Part shown: positions 1-6,841 of the stretch, piece by piece
Layout: each line of letters starts with the position of its first letter
Numbering within the stretch: the first letter of the stretch is position 1
NCBI GenBank assembly: GCA_017403345.1
Contig: JAFQOH010000077.1
Coordinates: 1-16,221, forward strand
Source: RGIG3701 sp017403345
GTDB lineage: Bacteria > Planctomycetota > Planctomycetia > Pirellulales > Thermoguttaceae
DNA length: 16,221 nt
Direction of reading: 5' to 3'
The notes under the pieces: model-generated
The model's database searches: none
The model's input: only the letters and a program-made list of their open reading frames with translations
Told to the model about the DNA's origin: nothing
Made by a program: the position numbers and the translations under genes

Positions 1-1
1 T

Positions 2-514
2 ACTGCCCGCGCACAGTTTGCACGACTGAATGCCGTCGTGGAACACTATATTCTCTGCGTCGAAGAGTGGTACGGAACTTATGCCCGGATCGAACAGGAT
101 ATGCTTTCAAAAGGGATCCGCGAAATTTCCCCCATCCTCGCTGGACACCGTACTAAAAAGAACAACGTCCTCGCCCGCACAAAAGGTTTCTCGACGCAGA
201 AACTGCCGAAAACCACCGTCGATATCGTGAAACTTCTTGAAGATGTCTACGCAGAACGGCGTAGGAATAAGCAGAAAGAGGAGAAGAAGATCCGTCAACA
301 GAAGGCCATGGAACGGCGTGAATGGTGGAAGAATCTCTTCTCTGTGGGAATCGTCTTGGTAGTCTCGGTGATGTTTGTGGTGCTGGTATATTCTGGCATA
401 GCCATGTTCTTTTTCGGCTTTGTTTTCTGGCCGCTCTTCATTGTTGGTGGGATATCAGTAGGGCTGGGTGGGGCCCTAGGGATTTTGCTTAAGAAGTGGG
501 GGTATATTGAGTAA
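2..514 (+). CDS. C-terminal part of an unrecognised membrane-anchored protein (5' end outside the window)
   Basis: The frame is open from base 2 of the window, so the gene begins to the left. The GTG at 38 is internal because coding-like sequence precedes it in frame. The visible 170 residues start with a soluble, mixed-charge region. A very basic, probably helical stretch follows at about residues 82-113, with runs such as ERRRNKQKEEKKIRQQK. Two adjacent hydrophobic segments come next (about 117-140 and 141-163), and the protein ends in a short KKWGYIE tail. This looks like a protein anchored by a C-terminal transmembrane hairpin with a cytoplasmic basic neck. I do not recognise the family and assign no function. 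It converges with the DUF1559 gene on the other strand and is closed by the hairpin at 523-560. Confidence 0.75.
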   Translation, partial: TARAQFARLNAVVEHYILCVEEWYGTYARIEQDMLSKGIREISPILAGHRTKKNNVLARTKGFSTQKLPKTTVDIVKLLEDVYAERRRNKQKEEKKIRQQKAMERREWWKNLFSVGIVLVVSVMFVVLVYSGIAMFFFGFVFWPLFIVGGISVGLGGALGILLKKWGYIE

Positions 515-522
515 CATTAACA

Positions 523-560
523 AAAAAGTTCCGCAAACACAATGGCTTGCGGAACTTTTT
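523..560. terminator. Bidirectional intrinsic terminator
   Basis: A perfect 14-bp stem (aaaaagttccgcaa at 523-536 pairing with 547-560) encloses a 10-nt loop. It has an A-run on the left and a T-run on the right, so it can end transcription in both directions. It sits between the stop codons of two convergent genes (514 on plus, 591 on minus). Confidence 0.9.
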
Positions 561-590
561 CGGATGTATCGGTGTTTCGGTCCGTCAGTA

Positions 591-1574
591 TCACGGAACG
601 TGAACGACGTTGCCGTCTGCACGTGCTCCAAGACGCTGGTGTACCGTCTGATCGATCGAATATGAGATCCGGTGAACTGCACCGTCCGCCATGACCATCC
701 CCATGGAACCGGCATGCGCACTGCCGAAAATGTACTTCAACCCGGGATATCCGCGGCGATCCTGCATCGGAATGTTGACTGCATCGCGCAGTGTATCCCA
801 GTCGCATCCGCTCATCCCCGTATTATCGTCAACGTTCCCGACATTACAGGGTTCGTATCCTTCAGGCTGGATATACTTTTCGCCGACCAGATAAGTATTC
901 GAAGTCCCGTCCGTCACGTCTGTGTCGGAAAGTTCACTGCAGATGAAGAACATCCCGCCTTTATCCGTGAACTCAGCAAGTTTACGAAGTGCTTCACCGG
1001 AACTGCCGTAGTTCGGGCGACTGTATCCATTGGTCCAGCCGGCCGTATCGCTGGAGACGACGATATGATTGCCGTGATTTCCACTATAGTCGATCTTCAC
1101 CCCCTGCTTCATCGAATTACAGTTTTCGTCCGGGGAAGAAATGACCGGATACAGCTTCGCCTTTCGCCGAGACGGACAATAGTAGATACTATGGATCGTC
1201 TGGCACACTTCCGTCGCCTTTCTCTTCTGCTCACCGGAAGGTGTCCCGTTATTGCCGTCGGAAGGATGCATCCAAAGCGCATTCATTTCCAGATGCGGCA
1301 TCATAGAACAGATCCATCCGCCCGGCTGATCAGCTCCCGCACCGCGGTCCGGATCCAGCACGAAATCAAAAAACCATCCGCCTCCGGGATAGCAGCCGTT
1401 CGTCGCGATATGCGACTGACTCGCGGTCCCAAACTGTTTCAGATTGTTTGTGCATTGAATCTGTCTGGCCGCCTCTCGCGCCTGCTGGACTGCTGGAAGC
1501 AAAAGCCCCATCAGCATTCCAATGATCGCGATGACGACCAAAAGTTCTACGAGCGTAAATCCTCTTGTTTTCAT
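591..1574 (-). CDS. DUF1559 prepilin-type protein A
   Basis: This is a 327-residue type IV pilin-like protein of the DUF1559 family. The N-terminus MKTRG/FTLVELLVVIAIIG is a class III prepilin signal, cut after Gly5 by a prepilin peptidase, and its hydrophobic helix then anchors the protein. Next comes LLLPAVQQAREAAR, typical of Planctomycetes DUF1559 proteins, and paired cysteine motifs (QCTNNLKQ, YYCPSRR). Near the C-terminus is an H-X9-DG motif (His about 287, DG about 297-298), the processing-associated domain of this family, with a closing RADGNVV. I chose the ATG at 1574 because GGAG lies 6 nt upstream; a GTG at 1589 would overlap that site. The start lies 98 bp beyond the stop of its paralogue, so the two may be co-transcribed. 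The precise role of DUF1559 proteins is not established; a pseudopilin in a secretion or fibre system is the usual inference. Confidence 0.93.
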   Translation of the reverse strand: MKTRGFTLVELLVVIAIIGMLMGLLLPAVQQAREAARQIQCTNNLKQFGTASQSHIATNGCYPGGGWFFDFVLDPDRGAGADQPGGWICSMMPHLEMNALWMHPSDGNNGTPSGEQKRKATEVCQTIHSIYYCPSRRKAKLYPVISSPDENCNSMKQGVKIDYSGNHGNHIVVSSDTAGWTNGYSRPNYGSSGEALRKLAEFTDKGGMFFICSELSDTDVTDGTSNTYLVGEKYIQPEGYEPCNVGNVDDNTGMSGCDWDTLRDAVNIPMQDRRGYPGLKYIFGSAHAGSMGMVMADGAVHRISYSIDQTVHQRLGARADGNVVHVP

Positions 1575-1616
1575 GTTTTCTCCACACACCTGAGGCGGCG
1601 TTTCTGTTTCAAATAT

Positions 1617-1639
1617 ACAGAAATGACCAGCATTTCTGT
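1617..1639 (-). other. Hairpin between the two DUF1559 genes
   Basis: A perfect 9-bp inverted repeat (acagaaatg at 1617-1625, catttctgt at 1631-1639) with a 5-nt loop lies in the 98-bp gap between the DUF1559 genes. On the minus strand it is followed by tatatttg, not a real U-run. It is more likely an mRNA-stabilising or partial-attenuation stem than a full terminator. I see no clear promoter in the gap, which favours a bicistronic transcript whose two genes may be unequally expressed. Confidence 0.5.
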
Positions 1640-1672
1640 GTTTCTTACTGTTTTTTGAAAATTTCCGGCAAA

Positions 1673-2650
1673 TTATTCGACTCGCGCAACTTCACCATCA
1701 TTACGGGTCGCGAGATACATATGGGCCTGACCGTCAACCGAATACGAAATGCGCTGTACGGAACCATCGCACATCACGACGCCGAACGCGCCGGCATGGG
1801 AACTTCCGAACTCGATCGAGCCGTCATATCCCTTACGGTCCTGAAGCGGCTGTTTTGCCGAGTTGCTGGAAAGTTTTCCTGCGGTACGCGCATTGTCCTG
1901 GTCCTGACCGGCAAACATTCCGTTATCGTCCTGACTCGTCGTCGACTCATAACGGTCCGGATTGACAAATTTCTCACCCACAAGATAGGTGTTGGACGTG
2001 CCGTCGCGAATTTCCCCCATCGTGGTTTCGCTGCAATCGTACATGACGCCAGTCAGTTTGGAAATGGTCCACGTCTTGTTTTTGATCGCCTTGCGTCCCG
2101 AAGTGTGATCGCCGAATCCGTTACTGGAACTGACTGTGTTATCATACGCACCGGCACTTGCAGCATAATCGCTCTTTCCGCCCATGTTCGGTTTGTTAGC
2201 ATTGTAGACGGTCGTGCTGAGCTGATACGGTTTTGCAGTTCGGCGTGAGGGACAGTTGAAGATCGGAAGAGCCGTACTCATGCACTGGCCTGCACCTTCC
2301 TTTTGCGTTCCGGAGACAGATTCGATGTCATTATCTCTTCCGAGCTGATACAGAGCATTCTGTTCGATAAACGGCAGGATCGAATAACACCAACTGCCCG
2401 GCTGAGCTGGCCCGAAACCCGCGTCGGGGTCACCAGACCAATTCCAGTTCCATCCTCCGGACGGAAACGCTTTCGTTGTGCTCTCGTGATTCAGCGCAGC
2501 TAACCCAATATTCTTAAGATTATTACTGCACTGCATCGTTCTTGCGGCTTCACGTGCCTGCTGGACGGCTGGAAGCAGAAGACCTACCAACATTCCGATG
2601 ATCGCGATGACCACCAGAAGTTCGACCAAGGTAAATCCCTTCTGTCTCAT
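1673..2650 (-). CDS. DUF1559 prepilin-type protein B
   Basis: This 325-residue protein is a paralogue of the gene at 591-1574 and shares its architecture. It has the prepilin signal MRQKG/FTLVELLVVIAIIG with cleavage after Gly5 and LLLPAVQQAREAAR after the helix. The cysteine motifs are QCSNNLKNIG and FNCPSRR. The central GTSNTYLVGEKF is almost shared with protein A. The H-X9-DG motif (His about 285, DG about 295-296) is followed by a closing RNDGEVARVE. The start at ATG 2650 is set by AGGAG 7 nt upstream. A strong promoter-like sequence lies 34 bases ahead of the start (2684-2711), with a second further out (2786-2813). Position and spacing suggest it is the first gene of a two-gene unit with protein A. 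Substrate or partner is unknown. Confidence 0.93.
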   Translation of the reverse strand: MRQKGFTLVELLVVIAIIGMLVGLLLPAVQQAREAARTMQCSNNLKNIGLAALNHESTTKAFPSGGWNWNWSGDPDAGFGPAQPGSWCYSILPFIEQNALYQLGRDNDIESVSGTQKEGAGQCMSTALPIFNCPSRRTAKPYQLSTTVYNANKPNMGGKSDYAASAGAYDNTVSSSNGFGDHTSGRKAIKNKTWTISKLTGVMYDCSETTMGEIRDGTSNTYLVGEKFVNPDRYESTTSQDDNGMFAGQDQDNARTAGKLSSNSAKQPLQDRKGYDGSIEFGSSHAGAFGVVMCDGSVQRISYSVDGQAHMYLATRNDGEVARVE

Positions 2651-2683
2651 GTTTTTACTCCTGATGAAATATGATGTCCCCAA

Positions 2684-2711
2684 ATTTTACAATATTATTT
2701 ATTTACGTCAA
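2684..2711 (-). promoter_or_regulatory. Promoter proximal to DUF1559 protein B
   Basis: Read on the minus strand, TTGACG (2711-2706), a 16-nt spacer and TAAAAT (2689-2684) match a housekeeping-sigma promoter with one mismatch in each box. Transcription would begin near 2677, giving a leader of about 27 nt that contains the AGGAG ribosome site. Confidence 0.7.
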
Positions 2712-2785
2712 TTTCATAAGGTGCAGCGTGCCCCATAAAATAGACGTTTCAATATATAAAAAAACGGACCTTAAATATTACTTCT

Positions 2786-2813
2786 ATTTTACTCGATTGG
2801 TTCGGAAATTCAA
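2786..2813 (-). promoter_or_regulatory. Second, distal promoter candidate for the DUF1559 pair
   Basis: On the minus strand, TTGAAT (2813-2808), 16 nt and TAAAAT (2791-2786) repeat the layout of the proximal promoter 102 bp downstream. It would start near 2779 and add about 100 nt to the leader. The surrounding 2690-2880 region is very AT-rich, so a chance match is possible. I see no small gene between the two promoters. Confidence 0.45.
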
Positions 2814-2878
2814 GACGGATCCTGAAATTTTTTCTAAATTTGGGGAAAAAATCGAAAATTTTTTTCAAAATACTCTTT

Positions 2879-2920
2879 TCTTAAAAAAACAGCCGACTGT
2901 GTGGTTAGGACAGTCGGCTG
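2879..2920 (-). terminator. Intrinsic terminator of PEP-CTERM protein A
   Basis: A perfect 10-bp GC-rich stem (cagccgactg at 2890-2899 pairing with cagtcggctg at 2911-2920) has an 11-nt loop. On the minus strand it is followed directly by seven U residues. It lies 31 bp past the stop codon at 2951. Confidence 0.92.
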
Positions 2921-2950
2921 GCTGGTCGTCATTTACTCAATGAACGTTGT

Positions 2951-5900
2951 TTAATGTTGTTGTTTCCGTCGGAGTTTCAGGATCCCGAACGCACCGGCGA
3001 TCAAAAGCACCCACGTTGCAGGTTCCGGAAGGGAATTCGTGTTGCCTAGCGTCAGCATCAGCGATCCGTTCGTTAGTTCCGTGAACCAGCGAAGATCGTC
3101 GTCTTCCGCGAAAATGTTCACTCCATCAAGCGTCAAACCCGTAAGAGTGTCCGTGTTTGGCGTCTCGATGAGCGTTAGCATCTCGATGTCTTCCGGAGCT
3201 TCGCCCGCCAGGTAAACATTCAGCGTATTATTTCCCTCGAACGTGACGTTCTCGGCGGTCACCGGCGTGTCAAGCGCGGCCAGATCGACCGTCAGACTCA
3301 AGTTTACGCCATCCGCGAATACGAGGCTTCCTTCCGAATCGATATTCACGTCAAACTCAACGCCGGAATCAGCCGAGTCGGTAAATTTCAGCGTTCCTTT
3401 GCCCGTCACGGTGGAATCGATGTCGTATTTTTCCATCGTCGCGTGCGGGTTGTCGAACGTGACCGTCTTGCCTTCCGCAATGTCGAAATTACCGTCAAAG
3501 ACTGCGTCCGTCTTTGCCGTTCCGGAGACGATGCTGCCGTCCAGGAGACCGACGAAACCGTTTTCCGTGTTTACGTCAAAGTTGAACCAGTTGCTCGTTC
3601 CGTTCAGACGCAGACCGATACCCATGAAATCATTGTACGCATCGCGTGCCTGGGCGACCTGATCGCCGCTGTATTCACCGACGCGAACATCGAGAAGATA
3701 CGTTCCGGCAGAAAGCGTCACGCCGGTCGCGGTGTTGACGGCACATCTTCCGGCGTAATTCAGCAGCGTCTGCCATTCCGCGCCTTCGATCTCCGTGCCG
3801 TCCGCGTTCAGCGGCTTGACCCAAACACCCTGCGTGTCGTCAAATTGGCCCGTGAAGTCAAGCGTCAGGTCTTTCAGCAGCGTGATCGTGTTCGTGTAGG
3901 AAAGTGCCGCATAGTCATTCGGGATGTACTTGGCGACCTGATTGCCGTCACCGCTGTTGGCAGCCTGCGACATGTCGAAGACTTTTTCATCGTAATGGAT
4001 CACGTCGATCCCCTCGGACATCATCGGAGTGATCGCACCTGTCGCGTCCGCCTGGTCTTCGTACAGCGTCATTGAGTATGGCGAGCCGGTGTAGTTCTGC
4101 GGCATGGTGAGCGTCACGTTGTCCGTCACTTTCAGCGTCCCCTCAAACAGACCGCTTCCCACAGAAACGTTTCCGCCGTTGATCTGAAGGGTGGTCCCTT
4201 CCGAAACCGGCGTACTGGCCATTTTAAGTTCCGTGCCCGCGTTCGTGTTGAAAATGACCGTTCCTTTACCCGTGATGCTTCCCGCGATCTCGGCAGAGGC
4301 AAACTCTTCCGGAGAGAACTCGATGACCGCGTTTTCTGTCTCAGCATTGATCGTGCCGCGGAAGTCTTCCGGATTCGCCGTGGTGGTGACTTTCCCGGAG
4401 TTGGCGTTCGTGAGCGTTCCGTAGCCGTTCAGGGTGGTCAGAGTATTTTCACGCGTCGTATTGAACTTCAGCTCGCCGCCGCGCAAGTCAACACTTCCGG
4501 TCCCGATCTTGCCCGTTGCGCCGCCGTTGCCGAACTGGAGCGTACCCGCCTGGACTTCCGTGACTCCGGAATAGTTATTGTCGCCGGCTAGGATCTGTGT
4601 GCCAGTCCCGACTTTGCGGACTTTTACTGCCGAGGCTGTGCCGGGTTCTGCGACGTGTTTGGCACTTCCGCAGAGGATACCTTCAAAAAGGGCAGTCTGA
4701 TTCTCAAACGCAGAGTGATTGTCTTGTCCCAGAACGAACCAACGGGTGCCGCGGATGACGTCCCCTTTGCCCGTGAGACCGTCGATGTAGATGTCGCTTC
4801 CGTCCCAAAGGTTGAACGCCGCGCCCTCCGCGATGTTGACGGAGCCTTTGTTTTCGCTCCAGGTCTGCGAATAGTACCCTCCGTTGACGAACTCTCCGCC
4901 CTGAATGTCGAGCAGACCGCCGGTGGCCATCGCCATGACGAAATTCACGTTTCCGTTGGCGGTGTAGAGGTAGTCCTGTCCTGTGACGCGGAGCGTTCCG
5001 GCACCGTTGACCGTCACGACGCCGGAGCCGCTGCTCAACGCTTTATCAATGGTTTCGTTCGTGCCGGCATTCGGAGTGCCAGTTCGGGCGAATTCCAGAA
5101 CGCCTCCTTTATTGATCGTGAACGTCATGGCCTGCGCCTGCTGCGGAACGATATTATCGTAAACCAGCGTCGCGCCGTCGTTGACCGTGATCTGCGGCAG
5201 CGCAAAACGCGCATTCCCGGCGGCCGGAGTCGCAGAATTCACTACGACTTTACCGCTTCCAATGACTGCCGAGCCGGTATTCGTGATGCTGCTTCCGATC
5301 GTCGTGACGGAATCCGCCCCGTTGTCGAAAAGGAGCGTGCCGCCGTCGGCGACCTGCACTCCGATCGATGTCGTGCCTTTGAGGTAGTCCCCGGTGTCCG
5401 CGGACGTGAGTGTTTTGCCGGTCGGAGCGAAGAGCTGGACCGTCGTGTTGGGACGGGCGGTCTTCTCGGCGTTGAACGTGTCGAGCGTAAAGCCCGTGGT
5501 GTCCGTGCTGCTCACGTAAAGCGAAAGCGTGGATCCGTCCGCGATAGTGAATTTGTCGAGTGCGACTGCACTTCCGAGAGCCAGGTGCGCACCGCTGGCG
5601 ACTTTTACTGCGCCGGTGACGTCTGGAACATTGAGGATCTCGACCGTTCCCTTCTGGATGTCAAGCGTTCCCGCGACCGTGACGGCCTGACGAAGGCTGC
5701 TGAGCTGATTTGTGTTGAAGACCAGCGTTTTGTCGGCGTAGATGTTGACTATCGCGTTCGTGCCGATGTATCCGTTCGTGCCGTTGCCGATCTGAAGCGT
5801 TCCGTCGGCGACCTGGACATATCCAGTGGAGAGAAATGCACCGGAGAGGATCTGCGTGCCGGTGCCGTATTTGCAGACCGAAATATTCTTTCCGCTGGCG

Positions 5901-6574
5901 AATGTACCGGTGAATTCAGGCGTCTGCTGCGCACCGTCTACTAGCCACGTAGAGTTGGCCTTTCCAATGTCGAGCCAACGCGCGGCAGTCGAACCGCTCG
6001 TGACGGTACCGGAACCGACCAGAGAGTCCACTTTCATATTCGTGCCGTCCCAAATATCAAGATTGGCTCCGGACGCGATTTGAAGGTCCGCCTTGTTGTC
6101 GTTCCAGTTCTGCTGATTCCAGCCGCCGTTGACGAATGTTCCCTGCTGAATGTCGATCAGCGCGCCGTCTTCCATCGCAAATTTGATCGAGTAACCGTCC
6201 GCTCCAGTATAGCCGCTGGACTGTGCCGCAAGACGGCCGGAACCGGTCTTCACGAACGTTCCGGACCCGGTGAACTGGAGTGCCTGATCGTTTGCATTGA
6301 TCAGCGCGTTGCCAGCCGCGTGATTGTCCGTTTTCGTATTATTCATGACCAGCGAGCCGTCGATGTCGATCGTGATGTCCTGCGTCTGGCCGATGAGAAT
6401 GTTTTCACCGAGCGTGACGGTCGCGCCGGAGCTTATCGAGACGTCCTCACTCCAAGTGGGAGCCGCACTGAACGTCGTGTCCGTATCGTACGTTACGGCA
6501 AATGCGGAGTGTGCCGCTGCGGAAAGTAAAAGGGCGGAACTCCACGCAGTGATTTGGAGGCAATTTTTTTTCAT
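2951..6574 (-). CDS. PEP-CTERM protein A with autotransporter-type beta-strand repeats
   Basis: This 1,207-residue exported protein starts at ATG 6574, with GGAAG just upstream; a TTG at 6586 is in frame but less likely. A signal peptide spans about residues 1-26 (MKK, hydrophobic core, AHSAFA before VTYD). A Gly/Thr/Asn-rich beta-helix-like body follows, containing autotransporter-associated strand repeats such as GTGTQILAGDNNYSG followed by AGTLQFGNGG (about 656-685). Residues about 88-295 and 509-711 are diverged copies of one module. Residues about 885-1010 look like a separate beta-sandwich of unassigned type (LSAGTYLLDVRVGE, GIGLRLNG). The end is a PEP-CTERM sorting signal: LPEPATW at 1182-1188, a hydrophobic segment, then KLRRK. 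No beta-barrel translocator is visible, so export should be by Sec plus exosortase-type sorting. A surface or matrix role is inference. It has its own promoter and terminator and is paralogous to the gene at 6842-10474. Confidence 0.92.
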   Translation of the reverse strand: MKKNCLQITAWSSALLLSAAAHSAFAVTYDTDTTFSAAPTWSEDVSISSGATVTLGENILIGQTQDITIDIDGSLVMNNTKTDNHAAGNALINANDQALQFTGSGTFVKTGSGRLAAQSSGYTGADGYSIKFAMEDGALIDIQQGTFVNGGWNQQNWNDNKADLQIASGANLDIWDGTNMKVDSLVGSGTVTSGSTAARWLDIGKANSTWLVDGAQQTPEFTGTFASGKNISVCKYGTGTQILSGAFLSTGYVQVADGTLQIGNGTNGYIGTNAIVNIYADKTLVFNTNQLSSLRQAVTVAGTLDIQKGTVEILNVPDVTGAVKVASGAHLALGSAVALDKFTIADGSTLSLYVSSTDTTGFTLDTFNAEKTARPNTTVQLFAPTGKTLTSADTGDYLKGTTSIGVQVADGGTLLFDNGADSVTTIGSSITNTGSAVIGSGKVVVNSATPAAGNARFALPQITVNDGATLVYDNIVPQQAQAMTFTINKGGVLEFARTGTPNAGTNETIDKALSSGSGVVTVNGAGTLRVTGQDYLYTANGNVNFVMAMATGGLLDIQGGEFVNGGYYSQTWSENKGSVNIAEGAAFNLWDGSDIYIDGLTGKGDVIRGTRWFVLGQDNHSAFENQTALFEGILCGSAKHVAEPGTASAVKVRKVGTGTQILAGDNNYSGVTEVQAGTLQFGNGGATGKIGTGSVDLRGGELKFNTTRENTLTTLNGYGTLTNANSGKVTTTANPEDFRGTINAETENAVIEFSPEEFASAEIAGSITGKGTVIFNTNAGTELKMASTPVSEGTTLQINGGNVSVGSGLFEGTLKVTDNVTLTMPQNYTGSPYSMTLYEDQADATGAITPMMSEGIDVIHYDEKVFDMSQAANSGDGNQVAKYIPNDYAALSYTNTITLLKDLTLDFTGQFDDTQGVWVKPLNADGTEIEGAEWQTLLNYAGRCAVNTATGVTLSAGTYLLDVRVGEYSGDQVAQARDAYNDFMGIGLRLNGTSNWFNFDVNTENGFVGLLDGSIVSGTAKTDAVFDGNFDIAEGKTVTFDNPHATMEKYDIDSTVTGKGTLKFTDSADSGVEFDVNIDSEGSLVFADGVNLSLTVDLAALDTPVTAENVTFEGNNTLNVYLAGEAPEDIEMLTLIETPNTDTLTGLTLDGVNIFAEDDDLRWFTELTNGSLMLTLGNTNSLPEPATWVLLIAGAFGILKLRRKQQH
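3372..3661. repeat. 290-bp patch nearly identical to 7257-7546 (copy 1)
   Basis: Aligned by eye without gaps, this segment differs from 7257-7546 at about 19 of 290 positions (about 93% identity), including a run of about 70 identical bases. The sequence on both sides is clearly more diverged. It encodes residues about 972-1068 of the surface protein, a stretch that includes GIGLRLNGTSNWFNFDVNTE. Confidence 0.85.
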
Positions 6575-6661
6575 GGGTTCTTCCAAATAAAAAGTCGAAG
6601 GAAAATCAGCCTGTTCTTACGGGGGCAAGCAAAAACAGTACAACAAAACCACTTACCAGAT

Positions 6662-6689
6662 ATTTTACTCCACACAGCGTTGATTTCAA
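6662..6689 (-). promoter_or_regulatory. Promoter of PEP-CTERM protein A
   Basis: On the minus strand, TTGAAA (6689-6684), 16 nt and TAAAAT (6667-6662) match the sigma-70 consensus in five of six positions in each box. Transcription would start near 6655, with a leader of about 80 nt before ATG 6574. The boxes lie in the 267-bp gap between the two paralogues, downstream of the terminator of the preceding gene. Confidence 0.65.
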
Positions 6690-6761
6690 GTGTTTTTAGA
6701 AAAATTTTCCAAAATTCTCGCAAAAAACTCCCAATTTAGGAACTTTTTCTCCGCAAATAAG

Positions 6762-6802
6762 AAAAAAATGCCGGTCACGCAAAATTTACGGACCGGCAAT
6801 TT
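6762..6802 (-). terminator. Intrinsic terminator of PEP-CTERM protein B
   Basis: An 8-bp GC-rich stem (tgccggtc at 6769-6776 pairing with gaccggca at 6791-6798), extended past one mismatch by A-T pairs, has a 14-nt loop. On the minus strand it is followed by a run of U residues (plus-strand A-run 6762-6768). It lies 44 bp past the stop at 6842, so the two paralogous genes are separate transcripts. Confidence 0.88.
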
Positions 6803-6841
6803 TCTGGAATGGATGAAGAACTTAACGTTCCAGTGTGTTTC

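Noticed and set aside
672..1658. A 328-codon plus-strand frame opposite DUF1559 protein A, and a 227-codon one at 1565-2248
   Set aside because: They lie antisense to genes with clear prepilin and H-X9-DG motifs, and their products resemble nothing known.
2951..6574. Classical autotransporter (type V secretion)
   Set aside because: Beta-strand repeats are present, but no C-terminal beta-barrel is visible; the protein ends in a PEP-CTERM sorting signal.
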